A stretch of 64,000 nt of DNA from Gnetum montanum (taxonomy: Eukaryota > Streptophyta > Gnetopsida > Gnetales > Gnetaceae): positions 362,388 to 426,387 of the forward strand of contig MNCI01008582.1 in assembly GCA_015680685.1 (NCBI GenBank), written 5' to 3'. A program made the translations under genes and the position numbers. Below the pieces are notes generated by a model, which saw only the letters and a program-made list of their open reading frames with translations, did not search any database and was not told the DNA's origin. This document shows, piece by piece, positions 1-11,770 of this stretch; within the stretch, counting starts at the first letter, position 1; every line of letters starts with the position of its first letter.

Positions 1-143
1 AGCTTTGCTACACTAGCCAAGATTGGGAAATGAAGGGAGTGCCGCCTCTTATTTATAGATATGGCGGCGGGACGCGATATCGCATACGCGATATCGCAGG
101 AGAAGACGCGATATCGCGGCCCAGTGCAAGTCGCATCTCATCA
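1..143 (-). mobile_element. Partial LTR of the A/B (GCGATATCGC) gypsy family
   Basis: Read on the minus strand, this LTR begins with TGATGAG at 143 and runs out of the window at position 1. It carries three GCGATATCGC palindromes (74-83, 88-97, 108-117) and then a TATA box, the same order as in the solo LTR at 11145. On its outer side (144 onward) there is no purine tract. It is therefore a 5' LTR or a solo LTR, not a 3' LTR. It interrupts a copia RNase H coding region. The target duplication would be TCAAT at 144-148, but the second copy is outside the window. Confidence 0.9.
50..57 (-). promoter_or_regulatory. LTR TATA box
   Basis: TATAAATA on the minus strand, about 17 bp downstream of the nearest GCGATATCGC palindrome. 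It is followed by AGAGGCGGC, as in the other LTRs of this family. Confidence 0.75.
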
Positions 144-2550
144 TCAATCATCTCTATTTCCTACCCAATTTTCATCTATGAATGCTTGTAATTCAAATGT
201 TTTTCCTTTTGGACACCATAGCCCATGACTAGTTGTGCCTTTCAAATATCATAAAATCCTTTTAGATGTAATCAAGTGGTACTCTTTTTATTCTAACTAA
301 TATCTAGAAATCAAGCCCACTACAAAAGCTATGTCTTGCCCACTAACTATAGCATAATGCAAGTTTCCATAATGGATTCATATAGTGTAGCATCAATATT
401 CTTTCCATCTTCATTTTTTACAAATCCATATATTTGTGCTAAGAGGAGCTGCAAAGGTTTTATCTTCTATAGTGCCAAAATTCCTGAGCATCTATTGAAC
501 ATACTTTTTTTGGAAAATGAAGGTTACAACCCTAGGTTGTTGAATATGTAATGCTAGAAAATGAGATAACTCTCCTATCATAGAAATTTCAAACTTCAAT
601 TTCATAACTTCAAAAAATTATTTTCCCAAACTTCAGCTTTTACATCCAAACATTATATCATTAACATAAATCTGAGCAACTAAAAACCCTATATTATCCT
701 TTTTAATATAAAGTGTACAATCCAAAGGAGTTCTCAAATACCCATTTTTAGTTAAATATTAATCAAACTTAGAATACCACATCCTAGGAGCTTATTTTAA
801 GTCATATAAATATTTGTGTAGCTAATACACATGATTTGGCTTTTTAGTGTCAAAAAATCTTTCTGTTTTTTCTATATACATTATCTCTATTATTTCTTGC
901 ATCCATTTGATAGAGTTTAAACCCTTGATAAGTTGCAAAATCTAAAAGCATTCTAATAGATTCCAATCTTGCAACTAGAGAAAATGTATCTTGATAATCA
1001 AGTCTTTCTATCTATGTAAAGCCTTTTGCTACTAATCTTACCTTATTTTAGGTTACTTCATCATGCTTATTTTTCTTATTTAAAAATATCCACTTACCTC
1101 TAATGACATTAGCTTCTTTCAAACATGGGACAAGCTCCCAAGTATTGTTCTTTATAATATGCTTCATCTCTTCATCCATGGAATTCTTCCATTCCTCACT
1201 CCCAAGAGATTTCCTAACTATTAGAGAAATAGAAAAGGCAAGACAACATACTAGTAAGCCATAATCCATTGTTTCAACTCTATTCCTCCTTTTCCTTTTC
1301 CTAAGAGGTGTTCTAAGGATGTCTACCATGGATCTGAACCTATGTGCCCTTCTTCTCAAGTCATCATTAGGTATGCCCTCTTATTCTATTTTAGGTTCAT
1401 CAGTTGAGACTAGCTATTCTTCATCAATCTCGTCAACTTGTTTAGATGCTAAAATGCCAACATCATTTTCTTCTTCATATGCACTCATACCTTTCTTATT
1501 CATATTATTAGTATCTTCTAATAATTCATCAGTCTTAACATGATATGTTTCAACAATCTTTAATTTTTTTAAATTTAAGCAACAATAAGCTCTCAAATAA
1601 CTAGAATATCCAATAAGCAAATCATCTTCACAATTACTGTTAAGCTTGTGAACATTATCTTGATTCTTGATATAGCATTTGCTACCAAAAATTTTGAAAT
1701 ATTGAACATTAGCCATTTTATCATACCACATTTGATAAGGAGACTTACCATTATCAGCTCTTACCAAACATCAATTGACGATATACATAATTGTTTTGGC
1801 TGCCTTTTCCATAGGTACATTGATACATTCTTCTCATTCATCATTGATCAAATAATGTCAATTATAGTTCTATTTTTCCATTCTACAATACCATTTCACT
1901 CAGGTGTTCTAGTTGATGAAAACTATCTCTTGATACCTAAATTTCTACATAGCTCATAAAATTCATTTGAGGTGAACTTTACCTCCATTTTCAGTTCTAA
2001 TAACTTTGATTTTTTAAGTCCTATTTTGGTTTAACTATATTTTTCAATGTCTTAAAATGTTTAATAACGTAAGACTTTTTCTCAATACATGTTAGTCATG
2101 GCATTTTGGTATAGTCATCAATAATAAGAAAGAAATATTTTTCCATTAAACCGAGCTATATCAAAATGCCCATAGACATCCATATGTAGTAATTCAAGCT
2201 TATCTTTACAATAAAAATTCATTGTCGTAAAGGTAGCTCTAGCTTGCTTACCATGTTGGCATGTAGAGCATACCTTTTTTAGAAGACTTACCTAGGGAAT
2301 GTCGTAAATATTTTTTTGTCTTAATGAGACCTTGTCTGCACCCTAAAATTAAGTGTCCTAGTCTTTTGTGCCATAACTCAGTGCTACTCTTTTCAAAAAT
2401 AAGAGTTAGACATTGAGGCTTCTCATTTATAGAATATAAATTATTTTCTGTTCGAGTAACATAGGCTTTAAAATATTTCTTTTTATTCTCTAATATACAT
2501 TTCTCATTCATGAAATAGAGATAATAATATTCTCTTGAAAACTATCCTAA
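144..2550 (-). pseudogene. Ty1/copia pol remnant (GAG-pre-integrase, integrase, RT, RNase H start)
   Basis: Decayed copia pol read from high to low coordinates. GAG-pre-integrase lies near 2250-2510 (ELWHKRLGHL). The integrase C-terminal part lies near 1410-1960 (KSPYQMW, FKIFGSKCYI). RT starts near 1360 (NNTWELVP) and continues through KVRLVAKGFT and LDYQDTFSLVARLES around 970-1050, then GELSHFLGL around 560. RNase H begins near 200 (FELQAFIDENWVGNRDD) and stops dead at the LTR at 143, where copia would normally continue with the RKSTSG region. Many in-frame stops and some frame changes are present. Gag and protease are absent upstream, where a different repeat begins at 2555. The superfamily is certain; I do not assign a lineage. 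Confidence 0.9.
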
Positions 2551-2554
2551 GTGT

Positions 2555-2700
2555 GACATCCCATTCCTAGATGTCATGGCAAACATCAAATATACATTAT
2601 ATTAGACATTATGCATAAGAAGATAATATACCAAATGTCAAATATATGTAACATTTGACAATATAAGTAATGCAAATAATAAGGCAGAGAATATCCAACA
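2555..2700. repeat. Dispersed repeat, copy 1 (TGTGACATCCC start)
   Basis: Starts TGTGACATCCC and shares about 100 bp of recognisable similarity with 23627-23710 (ATCCCATT, ATGTCAT, AAACATCAAATATA, then a run around CATTTGACA). The TG start and ACATCCC suggest an LTR edge. I cannot place the other end or a target duplication. It truncates the copia remnant below it. From 2700 to 3210 I see nothing assignable. Confidence 0.45.
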
Positions 2701-3214
2701 AAGCTAAATTGTAGCCGACTCACCTTCTAATCCATCCATCACTATTCTTCTCTAACTTGATTTAAAATAAAATACATTTTAAAAATTTAGAATATATTTT
2801 ATTTTAAATAAAATTATGAAACAAAAGCTATGAGTGTACAATGAAATGAAATAGAGCATCCAATGTAGAAGTTGGGAAAAAAATAAATAGTAACTTACCA
2901 TATTTGGAACTAAATAGTGTGCATGAAATTATATTGAAAAAACAAATGCATTGTCTATTCTTCTTCATGACAAAAAAACATATCACATATACTAAAATAT
3001 GATATCTAGCTTTGACAAGAAACTTGGTTTAAACCAAAGATTATGCTATGATACATTTCAAGTCCTAGATATTGTAGCCTTTTAGCTATCCATGTACTAC
3101 AAGCAACATTGATCTATGTTTTTTTATATTTTTGGTTTGATTTTCCATAATTTTGGTTGGCCTCCTCATTCTACTACTATACATTTTTCAGTTACACTAC
3201 ACTAAGCCTCACAT

Positions 3215-3600
3215 TTACAATCTCTCAAGCATAGCCTTAATCTTAAGTGCAGTATCCAAAACCTCCTTCTCCTCCTCTTCCTTGTCTTTACTCAAATCTT
3301 TTATGGTATCTTAAGAATTAGATTATAGTGCTAAGAACAAATAATTTTTGAAGCAATCTGATTCTACTTCATAATAGCATCATAGCTGAAATTGCTGTGA
3401 GCATCAACAAAAAGCAACAGAATCTTGAAATCCTTACATTCCTATCTGCATCCCATATCCAGTAGATAACTACATGATATGGACTTCTATAAAGGCTCTA
3501 CCATTATCAAAATCTTTAGGCTTTTACAATACAAACCCTTAGACATTTTCCAAAGGGTGGAACGATCTTTCCCTTGGTAGCACGTATGGCATCAAGATGC
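3215..3600 (-). pseudogene. Unidentified single-frame coding remnant
   Basis: On the minus strand one frame reads from about 3600 (LPRERSFHPLENV) through FDNGRAFIEVHIM and YYEVESDCFKNYLFLAL to an acidic stretch (DKEEEEKEVL), and ends KIKAMLERL-stop at 3215. It is broken by about ten stops but not by indels over this span. A neighbouring frame just upstream, near 3580-3660, contains GFVIYH after a K, which resembles an RRM RNP1 motif; this is weak. It does not resemble gag or pol that I know. It could be an exon or a processed copy of a host gene. I do not recognise the family. Confidence 0.3.
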
Positions 3601-3867
3601 ATTTTTGAATGATATATTACAAATCCTTAACTCTTTTCTATACTTAATCTTGGTCGAAGCTCAAGTACTTGAAACTTAGTTAGTGCCTCAACTTGGAACC
3701 TAAGAACATGTGGATTCAATGGTTTCTACTAAAGATGCCTAAGCTTAGAATCTTGCATATTGTGCATAGCCCTACACTGATTGCTTAGTGGAATTATCTA
3801 TAGGCAAAGCTCTTGTGGCGAGTCCAGCACATATAGGTGAAACAAGGGTTATGGATTCAACCTTAAA

Positions 3868-4020
3868 TATTTTGTAACCATTTATAGAAAAATCAATGAT
3901 TTGTAATGGTTCCATAAATATGACCATTATGGAAAATCAATAGTTTGTAACAATTCCATAAAAGTGACTATTATGGTAAAATCAACAATTTGTAATGGTT
4001 ACCACAAGAGTGGTCTCATA
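3868..4020. repeat. 44-45 bp tandem repeat, three copies
   Basis: The word AAAATCAA starts at 3889, 3933 and 3978, giving periods of 44 and 45. Each copy continues with a variant of TTTGTAATGGTTCCATAAA and then GACCATTAT. No coding frame is associated. From 4020 to 5470 I see no supportable gene; short open frames there look accidental. Confidence 0.75.
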
Positions 4021-5470
4021 TTTTTCATTTAAACCAAAATTTTGGTAATTGATATTTTTCTATCCTATAAAATGTTCTTGGTGGAAGAACAAAGGCATTG
4101 GAAGAAATCATGGTAGTGTTACAATTTTTGTTCCTAGCACAAATGCTCAAAGTCTGCATATGTCATTGTTGTTGAGCGTTGGTGTGATAAAAGAATTAAA
4201 ACACTTACCACAACAAGTTCATGTAAAAGCATCAATGGCTAAAGGTCAATTTCAATTTATTTTCACATCTTTGATTCTTTTGCAATTCAGTTATTGAACC
4301 ATCTAGCTAATGTTTTCTTCACAATTTTTTTCCTACATTTGGAATGAAAGCTAGGTTTGGTCTCTTTCTTGATGCTTAACCATATTTTTTTTGCTACTCT
4401 TATAATGGTTCTTGGCTTGGAGTTTATAGTATTCTAGATAGTTAGGTGTTTTTATCTCCTTTGTCTTTTTTTCCCACTTGGAAAACATTGTCAAAAAAGT
4501 TTATGAAATGGAGAATCCAAATAAGAGGGAGTGGACGGTAAAGTGCTTTGGCCTTTATCCTTGGAAGATAGGCTAAGAAAGGCCCTTGGGCCACATGGCA
4601 AAAAATTATCCCACCTGCAAGGATGGATCCCATGCTTTGGAATAGTAACCAATAAGGCTAAGACAAGTGTGGAGTAGCCTCTATGTTCCCTACATGGGCT
4701 CTCTATGGCCAATATTCCTAGTATAGCTCCTACATTATTGTCTGTATTTTCTGATAGGATAGCTCCATCTCATAACCTTTATATTGATATCCATCTCTAT
4801 GTTTTGGTATGAGAATAAAGCTACTTATTATTAATATTTCTTAAATAACTTATGTTTATTGCCATATTTTTTAAGAAATGTTAGAATTTGGTAATTTGTT
4901 TTAGAAACAATTAATTGTATGCATATTTTTTGTATATATCTATAAAGTGACATATTGATATATAAATAGTTTTTCTAGATAAAAATTATGACTAGTGATC
5001 TATATAATTTAGTATAGTTAGAGAGTAGCCATAGCATCTTTAATTGTGCAAAATTATATATTAAGAGCTTTTCATCACATAAGGTAAATAAACATTAAGT
5101 TGTGATTAATTATATGTAATATAATAGATTCTATCCCACAGGAATTTTTTTTATATTTAATATGATTAATTAAAATGATGTATTAAATTATTTTTCTTAA
5201 TTTACCCATAGGGATTAAGAAAAGGGATATAATTTAATAGTTTCATCATAAGGATATATGAATCTAAATGAATTAAAATTTGGCCCACAAGCAATTTTAT
5301 GTCATTGGATTCATATTTTTTCATAATTTACATTAGTAAACATGCCATATAGTATTTTAATCTCAAATTTAGTTAACTAAGCATGTTTTAATTTATGTAG
5401 TTATACAACCTGTGAACTACTTTGATATTAAATGTGACATTTGTGAATTAAAGGATGATAATTATAAGGT

Positions 5471-6480
5471 GTGAAAGTAGAGGATTCTCCTTCATTAGTT
5501 TGGATGGACATTGACTATACTATCCATAAGGATGAACCACCTATCATTATGAGAACCATCCAAGTAGATCATGTTGGTTCTTATGAAAAATGGGAGCAAT
5601 CTAATTGCCTCTGTGTCATGTTCATAAAGACCAAGATCTTGGTTGGTATGCATGGTTCATTGGAATAGTATGACAATGTGCAAGCTTTGATGAAGGCAAT
5701 TGATGAACAATTTGAGTCATCAGATAAGGCTTTGGATAGCACCTTAATAATGAAATTTTCATCCATAAAGCTCATTCGAATCCATGGTGTGCATGAGAAC
5801 ATCATGCAAGTGAGGGATATAGAGGCTTAGCACTACATCTTGAACACACTCCCATAGCAATACAAACACTTTAAGATTTCTTATAACACACAGAGAAAAA
5901 TGATCAATCAATGAACTAATGACCATGTGTGTACAAGAAGAGGGTAGACTTGCTATTGAAGCAAGAGAGAGTGTGCATATGGCTACATAAGGAAAGAATA
6001 AGGAGCAAGCCAAAAATAAGTGGAAGGACAAACTACCTACAAAAACTAATATTAGGAAGGAATCTACATGCTAATGTTGTTTCTATAAGAAGAAAGGACA
6101 TATAAAGGATTGTCCTAAATGTCAAAAATGGCTTCAAAAGAAAGGTACTCAATTCTCACTTGTTTGTTTTGAATCTAATATGGTTGATGTTGGCCATAAC
6201 ACATGGTGGATTGACTCCAATTCTACAATCCATGTTACTAATTCCTTGTAGGAGGTGAAAACCCTAAGGAGGCTAGTGGAAAGTGAGTTATGCATCTATT
6301 CAAGCAACAAGATGCACTCACATGTGGAGGTAGTCAGAACATGCAAATTAGTTTTAAGTTATGGTTTTGTTTTAGAGTTGGAAAAGACATTTTATATTCC
6401 AAGCTTTTTAAGGAATTTAGTATTGGGATTTACTAAATTTTTTAGACATAGTATTCAATTTATATTATAAATATGAACTT
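5471..6480 (+). pseudogene. Ty1/copia gag-protease remnant
   Basis: Forward-strand copia gag of the UBN2 type. YEKWEQSNCLCVMFIKTKI opens the recognisable part, followed by the gag core (QALMKAIDEQFESSDKAL, STLIMKFSSIKL, HYILNTLP). The zinc knuckle at 6071-6125 reads CCFYKKKGHIKDC; the second cysteine of the C-x2-C pair is a lysine, so it is broken. The protease part follows from about 6180 (TWWIDSNSTIHVTNS), in which the expected D-S-G reads D-S-N, and then LELEKTFYIPSFLRN. Stops and frame changes make it non-functional. It ends where the reverse-strand LINE fragment begins near 6485. Confidence 0.85.
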
Positions 6481-6484
6481 ATTT

Positions 6485-7250
6485 GAAATGGTGCATTAAT
6501 GAATGTGTAAAGCTCTATATAGCTAAATCCATGACCATTAGTCAATGCTGAGCTACAAGGAATTCTCTAGGTATGACCTTGTAGTCTTTACATATGGTCC
6601 AAAAAATTTTGTATAATAAAAAAACCCATTTATATTTTATCGATATAACTTTTATATGTAATTAAACATTCCATCTTATTCTTAAAATAAGTGTTTGCAA
6701 TTGCAATGTCATAGGTACTTGCAAATTGTAGTATTGAATCGTTCATATCATTGTGCTCTCCAAATCCTTGTCCTTCATTAATCCTATCATATCCCATTTT
6801 CAGAGATCCAACATGATCAGTAAAATCCCCTCCAATGAATATGCTTTTTTTTGAGTTTCTTGAAACATCTAATCCAAGGAATCCAAAAAATCCTATTTAA
6901 AAAAACATTCTAGACTAATTTGTGAAGCATATATGTTGATGACATTGATGATCTCATTTTCAAGTACCAATGTGATGTCCATAATTTAACCATCATGGTC
7001 ATATAATTGTACTACTTTATCTTTGATATATTTAACAATGATGATGTCCACTCCATTTTAGTAATTTTCTTCTTTAAGTAGAAGAGTTTGTTCTCCTAGC
7101 CTAAATCTTTAGCTTTCTTTCCTTTCCATCTTGTTTCTTAGAGATAGACAACATAGATTCTTCATCTTTTATGACATCAATAATTTTAGAGGCTTTTTTA
7201 TTGAGAGTGTTGATATTCTAGGTTATCATCCAAAATTTCTATCACTAGAC
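6485..7250 (-). pseudogene. RTE-type LINE, endonuclease domain fragment
   Basis: Minus strand, decayed APE-type endonuclease. It begins near 7245 (RISTLSIKKPLK, where RTE proteins have a TLNVGSL-type start) and passes NGVDIIIVKYIKDKVVQLYDHDG and ENEIINVINIYAS (6940-7060). The catalytic region near 6840-6880 comes next, then LQLQTLILR and ICKDYKVIPREFLVAQH (6540-6600). Order and wording match the plant RTE clade. RT, which should follow, is absent, so only the 5' part of the LINE is kept. A partial 65-70 bp duplication sits just upstream at 7270-7410. From 7410 to 8416 I see nothing assignable. Confidence 0.75.
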
Positions 7251-8415
7251 TTTCTTCTTTACCCACACCTACCCTTGTTGTGGGAACCCTTGTCCACTTT
7301 TCACGACATCTAGATGATAATGTTGCATGTCGTTTCTAGAAGATGGCCAAGTAAGTTCTTGTCCATTTTTCATAGCACCCAACCCTTGTGATGCTTGCAT
7401 ATTACTTTTAGAAAATGTCCAAATATTTGAAAAAATCTAAAAGGAAAATAGAAATGGAAGGAAAAAATACAACCACAAAAAAACCTGGAAAGATGTAGCA
7501 ATGATCCTTTGAGATGGAATCAAGGATCAAGGATGGCTTGCAAGGAGTTGTGTTACCCTGTCTTCTTTTTTTTATGCATGTGCTTGATAGAGATCTCTTA
7601 ATCTAATAGAATTTTTGTAGATTACAAATTGCCAAGATGTGATAATATGGATTTTCAACTAGATCTATGCATGAATCTAGATCCAATGGAATTCTCCATA
7701 TGTTAGGAGGATAGCACGAAAGGGATATAATGTCTCAATAGAATGGGTAAAAAAGGGAATAAGAGAACTCTAAGGAGATGAAAGACACATAGAGATTTTT
7801 ATATGTAGAAAATTAGTCATAGAAAGAACTATTATTATAGAGAGCTTTCTTTTTGTTTATAGATTAAGCAATGACTATGTGTTTTTTTTCCCCCAATTGA
7901 CTCTAACTAATCCTTAACTCCTTTTTTTTTAAGGGCGTACTTCTATTTATAAATCATAAATTTCACATAGATCATGAAGAGATAATGTTTTTGAATCCAT
8001 ACAATCTTCTAGAAGATTATAAATAGGAGAAATAATACGCATAGATGAAGCATACATTAAAAATATAATTGATGTGGAAAGTAACATTGGACATCAAAAG
8101 AAGGATTGATTATGGATGTCAAAGGGCAAAATAACATAAAAATATGAAGATTAAAAACTACACTGTCAATGACACATAATATTGAATCTAGAGCCACTGA
8201 AAATGGCTTAACTTGGAAAAGTCATAGAATGTACCTCAAAATCTAACTTATCCTTTTTAGAAAAAAGTCAAAGTGGATACAACATTTCTTGCTCTTGATG
8301 GATGCTACTAAAAAACTAAAGAAGAATTCATCAAGAAAAGACACAACCCACTAGGTACTTGTAAGATAATTTAAATTTAGAGGAAAATGGGAAGAAAATT
8401 TTGGGATATCACTAA

Positions 8416-9260
8416 TACACCTACAATGAAGTGCTGCACCACATAAGTGGAGCATGGCCAAATTCTAGAAAGCACACCAAAAAAATGTAATTGAAACACT
8501 CCCTAACTCATTCAATTCTCTCAATCACACCCTCACCAAAGTAAAGCAAAGACACTTATTTAGCCTTACCAATGTAGAGCATGAAAAGAGAAAGGGATAG
8601 AGAAAGAAGATAGGAAGATATGAAAATAATAAAAAATAAATGAGAAAAAAGCATGCTTGGAACATTTCCAATATACCAACAGTGGGGTGCTATGTCACAA
8701 AAGTGGGATACTACTAGATTCCTAAAATAAGCCTCTTCCTTATCTCACTCATGATTATTCACACTTCTTACATAACTCTATACTCAATGCTCACTCACTA
8801 CATCAAGGTAGTGCTCTTATTGAACCTCACTAATGATGAATATAGAAATCAATAAAAATAGATAAGAAGATGGGATGAGAGGGAGAAGAGAGAAATATAG
8901 TACATAAGATCAGAAATTATTAGCATGTAAAGATAGAAAGCAAAAAAATGAAGGGAAGAAAAGATAATATCATCTATACACCTACCATGGAGATGGTGCT
9001 ATGCCATAGAAGTGGGGCATGGCTAAACCATACATACTATATGGCCAAAAAGGATGTCATTGGTATATATTTTTAAAGTAATCCCTCCCTCTCCTACTTA
9101 ATAATACACTTAGTCACACCCTCACATAAACTAATGAGATATTTAATCACTCAAAAACCTTGTTGGTTGTGCTAAACAAATAGACTAGAATGGGATATAT
9201 AGCATAGGAAGATATGAAGAAAATAGATAAAGAAATAGTAGAATATAAGACATAGAGGGG
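8416..9260. repeat. Diverged tandem triplication, unit about 260-305 bp
   Basis: Three consecutive units start at about 8416, 8674 and 8978. Each opens with a variant of ACACCTACCATGGAGTGGTGCTATGCCA, then AAAGTGGGGCATGGCTA, a C/T-rich middle (CTCACTCA, CACACCCTCAC) and a purine-rich end full of GATAGGAAGATA and AGAAAGA words. The units are strongly diverged. I see no coding frame and no LTR ends. From 9260 to 10470 nothing else is supportable. Confidence 0.65.
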
Positions 9261-10469
9261 AAGTAGTAACTAAAATAGCATAAAATAAAATAAAAAGGTT
9301 TAGAGAAAATCTATTATCTTGACATAGTACATATCTCATCATTATATAAAAGAGCTAATAAAAAACACACTACTTTTAGGAAGATACATGTTTAGTCTCA
9401 AATAGTCATCAAGTTAAATGCTATAAATTAACTATATATAGTAGCATTTTAGAAAGCTTCTATTAACAGGTTCTAGAAACTGGTGTCATTCCAAATTCAA
9501 CAAAATATAGGCATCATTTTGCACATATTGAATCACTAGAAAAGAACACTGCCAATTGGGTAATAACTTTGTGTCTATGAACTTTAGAAAATAATAAAAG
9601 ACTAGACCATCTTCATGTTCTTTGATTATGATATGTCTAGAGTAATGATGCTATATGTCTTCTTGATATCAATGTAAAGTTTGAAAATTAGTTTTTCATT
9701 GTTCTTCAAAAAGATCCAACTTAATGCATTACATATTGTTGTTATCTTTATTTGAACACTAATCATGAAAAGCAACATAGATAGATGGGATATGAAGCTT
9801 AACTACTAAGATTACATCAAAATCATAGGTTAGAAACTTTGGGATATGACCAATGGCTATACAAAAGGTGGTATTATAGAGCAAAAGAGGTAGAGAGAAG
9901 TAATCTAATGTTGCTTTTAAGGTGGACTTTAGGTCGCCACCATGCCAACACTTGGGAAATGTGATATCTACATATATTATTTTTCATGAAGGTCCTTTGA
10001 TGTCAATGTCAAATATCAAGGAGAAAGTGGCTTCCTCAATGTTAGTTTTATGTATCTTTTGTGTTCAACATAGAAAGTCATATATTTTTTTAGAAATATT
10101 AAGTATGAATGATGTTGAGAAATAATGCATGACATCAAAACTTATGACAATCAATAGTTGTACCAAGTTTTCATAGTAATATAAATCATTTTTATGTCAT
10201 TTTCAATTAACTTTAATTGTGCATTATAACAATTATAAAAATGACATGGTAAGTCAATACTATATCATTGCCTACCAACCAATTTTCTAGCTAAAAAAAG
10301 AAAAAAAATAAAAGCATATTTAACTATTAACATAAATATTTAATGTTAGTACTAACAGGCACTAGTAGACATATTCCACTTAGAAAAAGTGGTAAACAAA
10401 ATAGATTATTTTTTTAAAGCTCATGCATCTAATGTTATCATATTAATGATAAGCTTTTGAGTATTTTGT

Positions 10470-11139
10470 AAAAGGAATAAGGGAAATATTTTTCCTTAGG
10501 AGCAAGTATGTCAAGCTCTTCAAATACTAAGTCAACAAATTTGATATCAGGGATAGACTCATGATTTAAGCCTACCAAGTACTTAATATCAATAGAGTCC
10601 TTAGAAGGAAAGGTAAATGTAGATTTTCCTACGAGTTCAACTTTAATATTAGTAGGTTCATTGCTAAGTTGATAAGATCATGCTTCATGATCTAGATAAG
10701 AAACACTTAGTATTTTTGTATCATTTGAAATGATTATTTTATGATCTTAGAAGAAAAAATGAAATTCTTAATGTATAGGAGATGACACTGCATGATGCTA
10801 AGCCAGGCAAGGATGTCTTAGTATTTTTTTTACAATATGACATTCATGTATGACGATGAAAAAAGCTTCAAATTATATAAAATCACCTACTATAAATGGA
10901 AGCCTTATAGAACCTATAACTTCAACTTGTGTACCATTAAAGAAAACAAGCTTAGTACAAGTTTCAATGAATACTATATGATCATGAAGACCGATATATT
11001 TGATAATAGCCCATGTGATCACATTAGACCCAGTGCCATCATCAATATGTATCAGTGAGATTGAAGCATTAACTGACACTTTAATAGTAATGTAGAGTGG
11101 TAGATGATACATGTCACCTTTCTTTAAATCAGTCTTAAT
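10470..11139 (-). pseudogene. Ty3/gypsy protease region, downstream part
   Basis: Minus strand. The aspartic protease core reads ISLIHIDDGTGSNVIT near 11030-11065, where related elements have I-D-[DN]-G-[ST]. It is followed by FFNGTQVEVIGSIRLPF and, past a stop, a degenerate ILRHPCLA where LLGRPW is expected. It continues toward 10470 with an acidic stretch. The arrangement resembles the Tat/Ogre group. The same frame continues on the other side of the solo LTR (12107 onward): ...FHDEN-IKTDLKKGDMYHLPL reads through if the LTR and one copy of GTTCT are ignored. Confidence 0.75.
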
Positions 11140-11144
11140 GTTCT
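11140..11144. repeat. Target-site duplication, left copy (GTTCT)
   Basis: Perfect 5-bp match to 12102-12106, flanking the solo LTR. Confidence 0.9.
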
Positions 11145-11170
11145 TGATGAGACGCGGTTTGCGTCGGCCA

Positions 11171-11213
11171 CGATATCGCGTCCTTCCCTACGATATCGCG
11201 TACGCGATATCGC
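11171..11213. promoter_or_regulatory. GATATCGC palindrome array in LTR U3
   Basis: Three copies at 11171-11180, 11191-11200 and 11204-11213, ending 16 bp before the TATA box. Each is self-complementary. A role as protein-binding sites for the LTR promoter is inferred from position only. Confidence 0.6.
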
Positions 11214-11229
11214 AGTCAGCCGTCATGTG

Positions 11230-11237
11230 TATAAATA
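11230..11237 (+). promoter_or_regulatory. LTR TATA box
   Basis: TATAAATA followed by AGAGGCGGCTCTCCC. The same arrangement is present in every A/B-family LTR of the window. Confidence 0.8.
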
Positions 11238-11635
11238 AGAGGCGGCTCTCCCTTATTCGCGATCCCAGTTTTAGTGTAGCGAAGCTCTAGCAGTTTGATC
11301 CCTCCAGAGTTAGAATTTTCCCATGTCTGCCCGCAGTGTGGTGAATGTGATTGTACGGTGTCTTTATTCGAGTGTGTCGTACTTGGACACGCACATGACC
11401 GGCAATAAAGATCGAGATTACTTCATCATTGCAGCATTCACTTAGTTTATTTATTGTTATTTATTTCATGTTATTTATTGCTTTCATAGCGCGGTGTAAG
11501 TACGACTTGACTACGAGCATCTACGGGTGTGTACGGCTAGTTAAGGAATCGGTTACTTATCGCGATTAGTCTCTCAACCCTAAACTCCTAGAAGCGGAAC
11601 GAGTTCGACTTGATTACGAGCATTTAAGTGTGACT

Positions 11636-11770
11636 GCTTGGTAGCCCAGTGGTGTAGCTAGGGGGATCTACGCTTGGTAACCCAGTGGCGTATTTGGGGT
11701 CTGCGCTTGGTAATCCCAGTGGCGTACCTAGGACTATGCTTGGTAGTCCCAGTGGCAATCCTACACGAAG
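11636..11770 (+). repeat. 33-36 bp tandem repeat in the LTR, four copies
   Basis: GCTTGG starts at 11636, 11672, 11705 and 11738. Each copy has a form of GGTAACCCAGTGGCGTA. LTRs of A and B have only two related copies. Confidence 0.85.

Noticed and set aside
4442-4712. Overlapping reverse-strand frames of 63 and 73 codons
   Set aside because: No motif and no supporting context; chance frames in low-complexity DNA.
9922-10125. 67-codon forward frame
   Set aside because: It lies opposite a decayed reverse-strand gypsy region and shows no domain.
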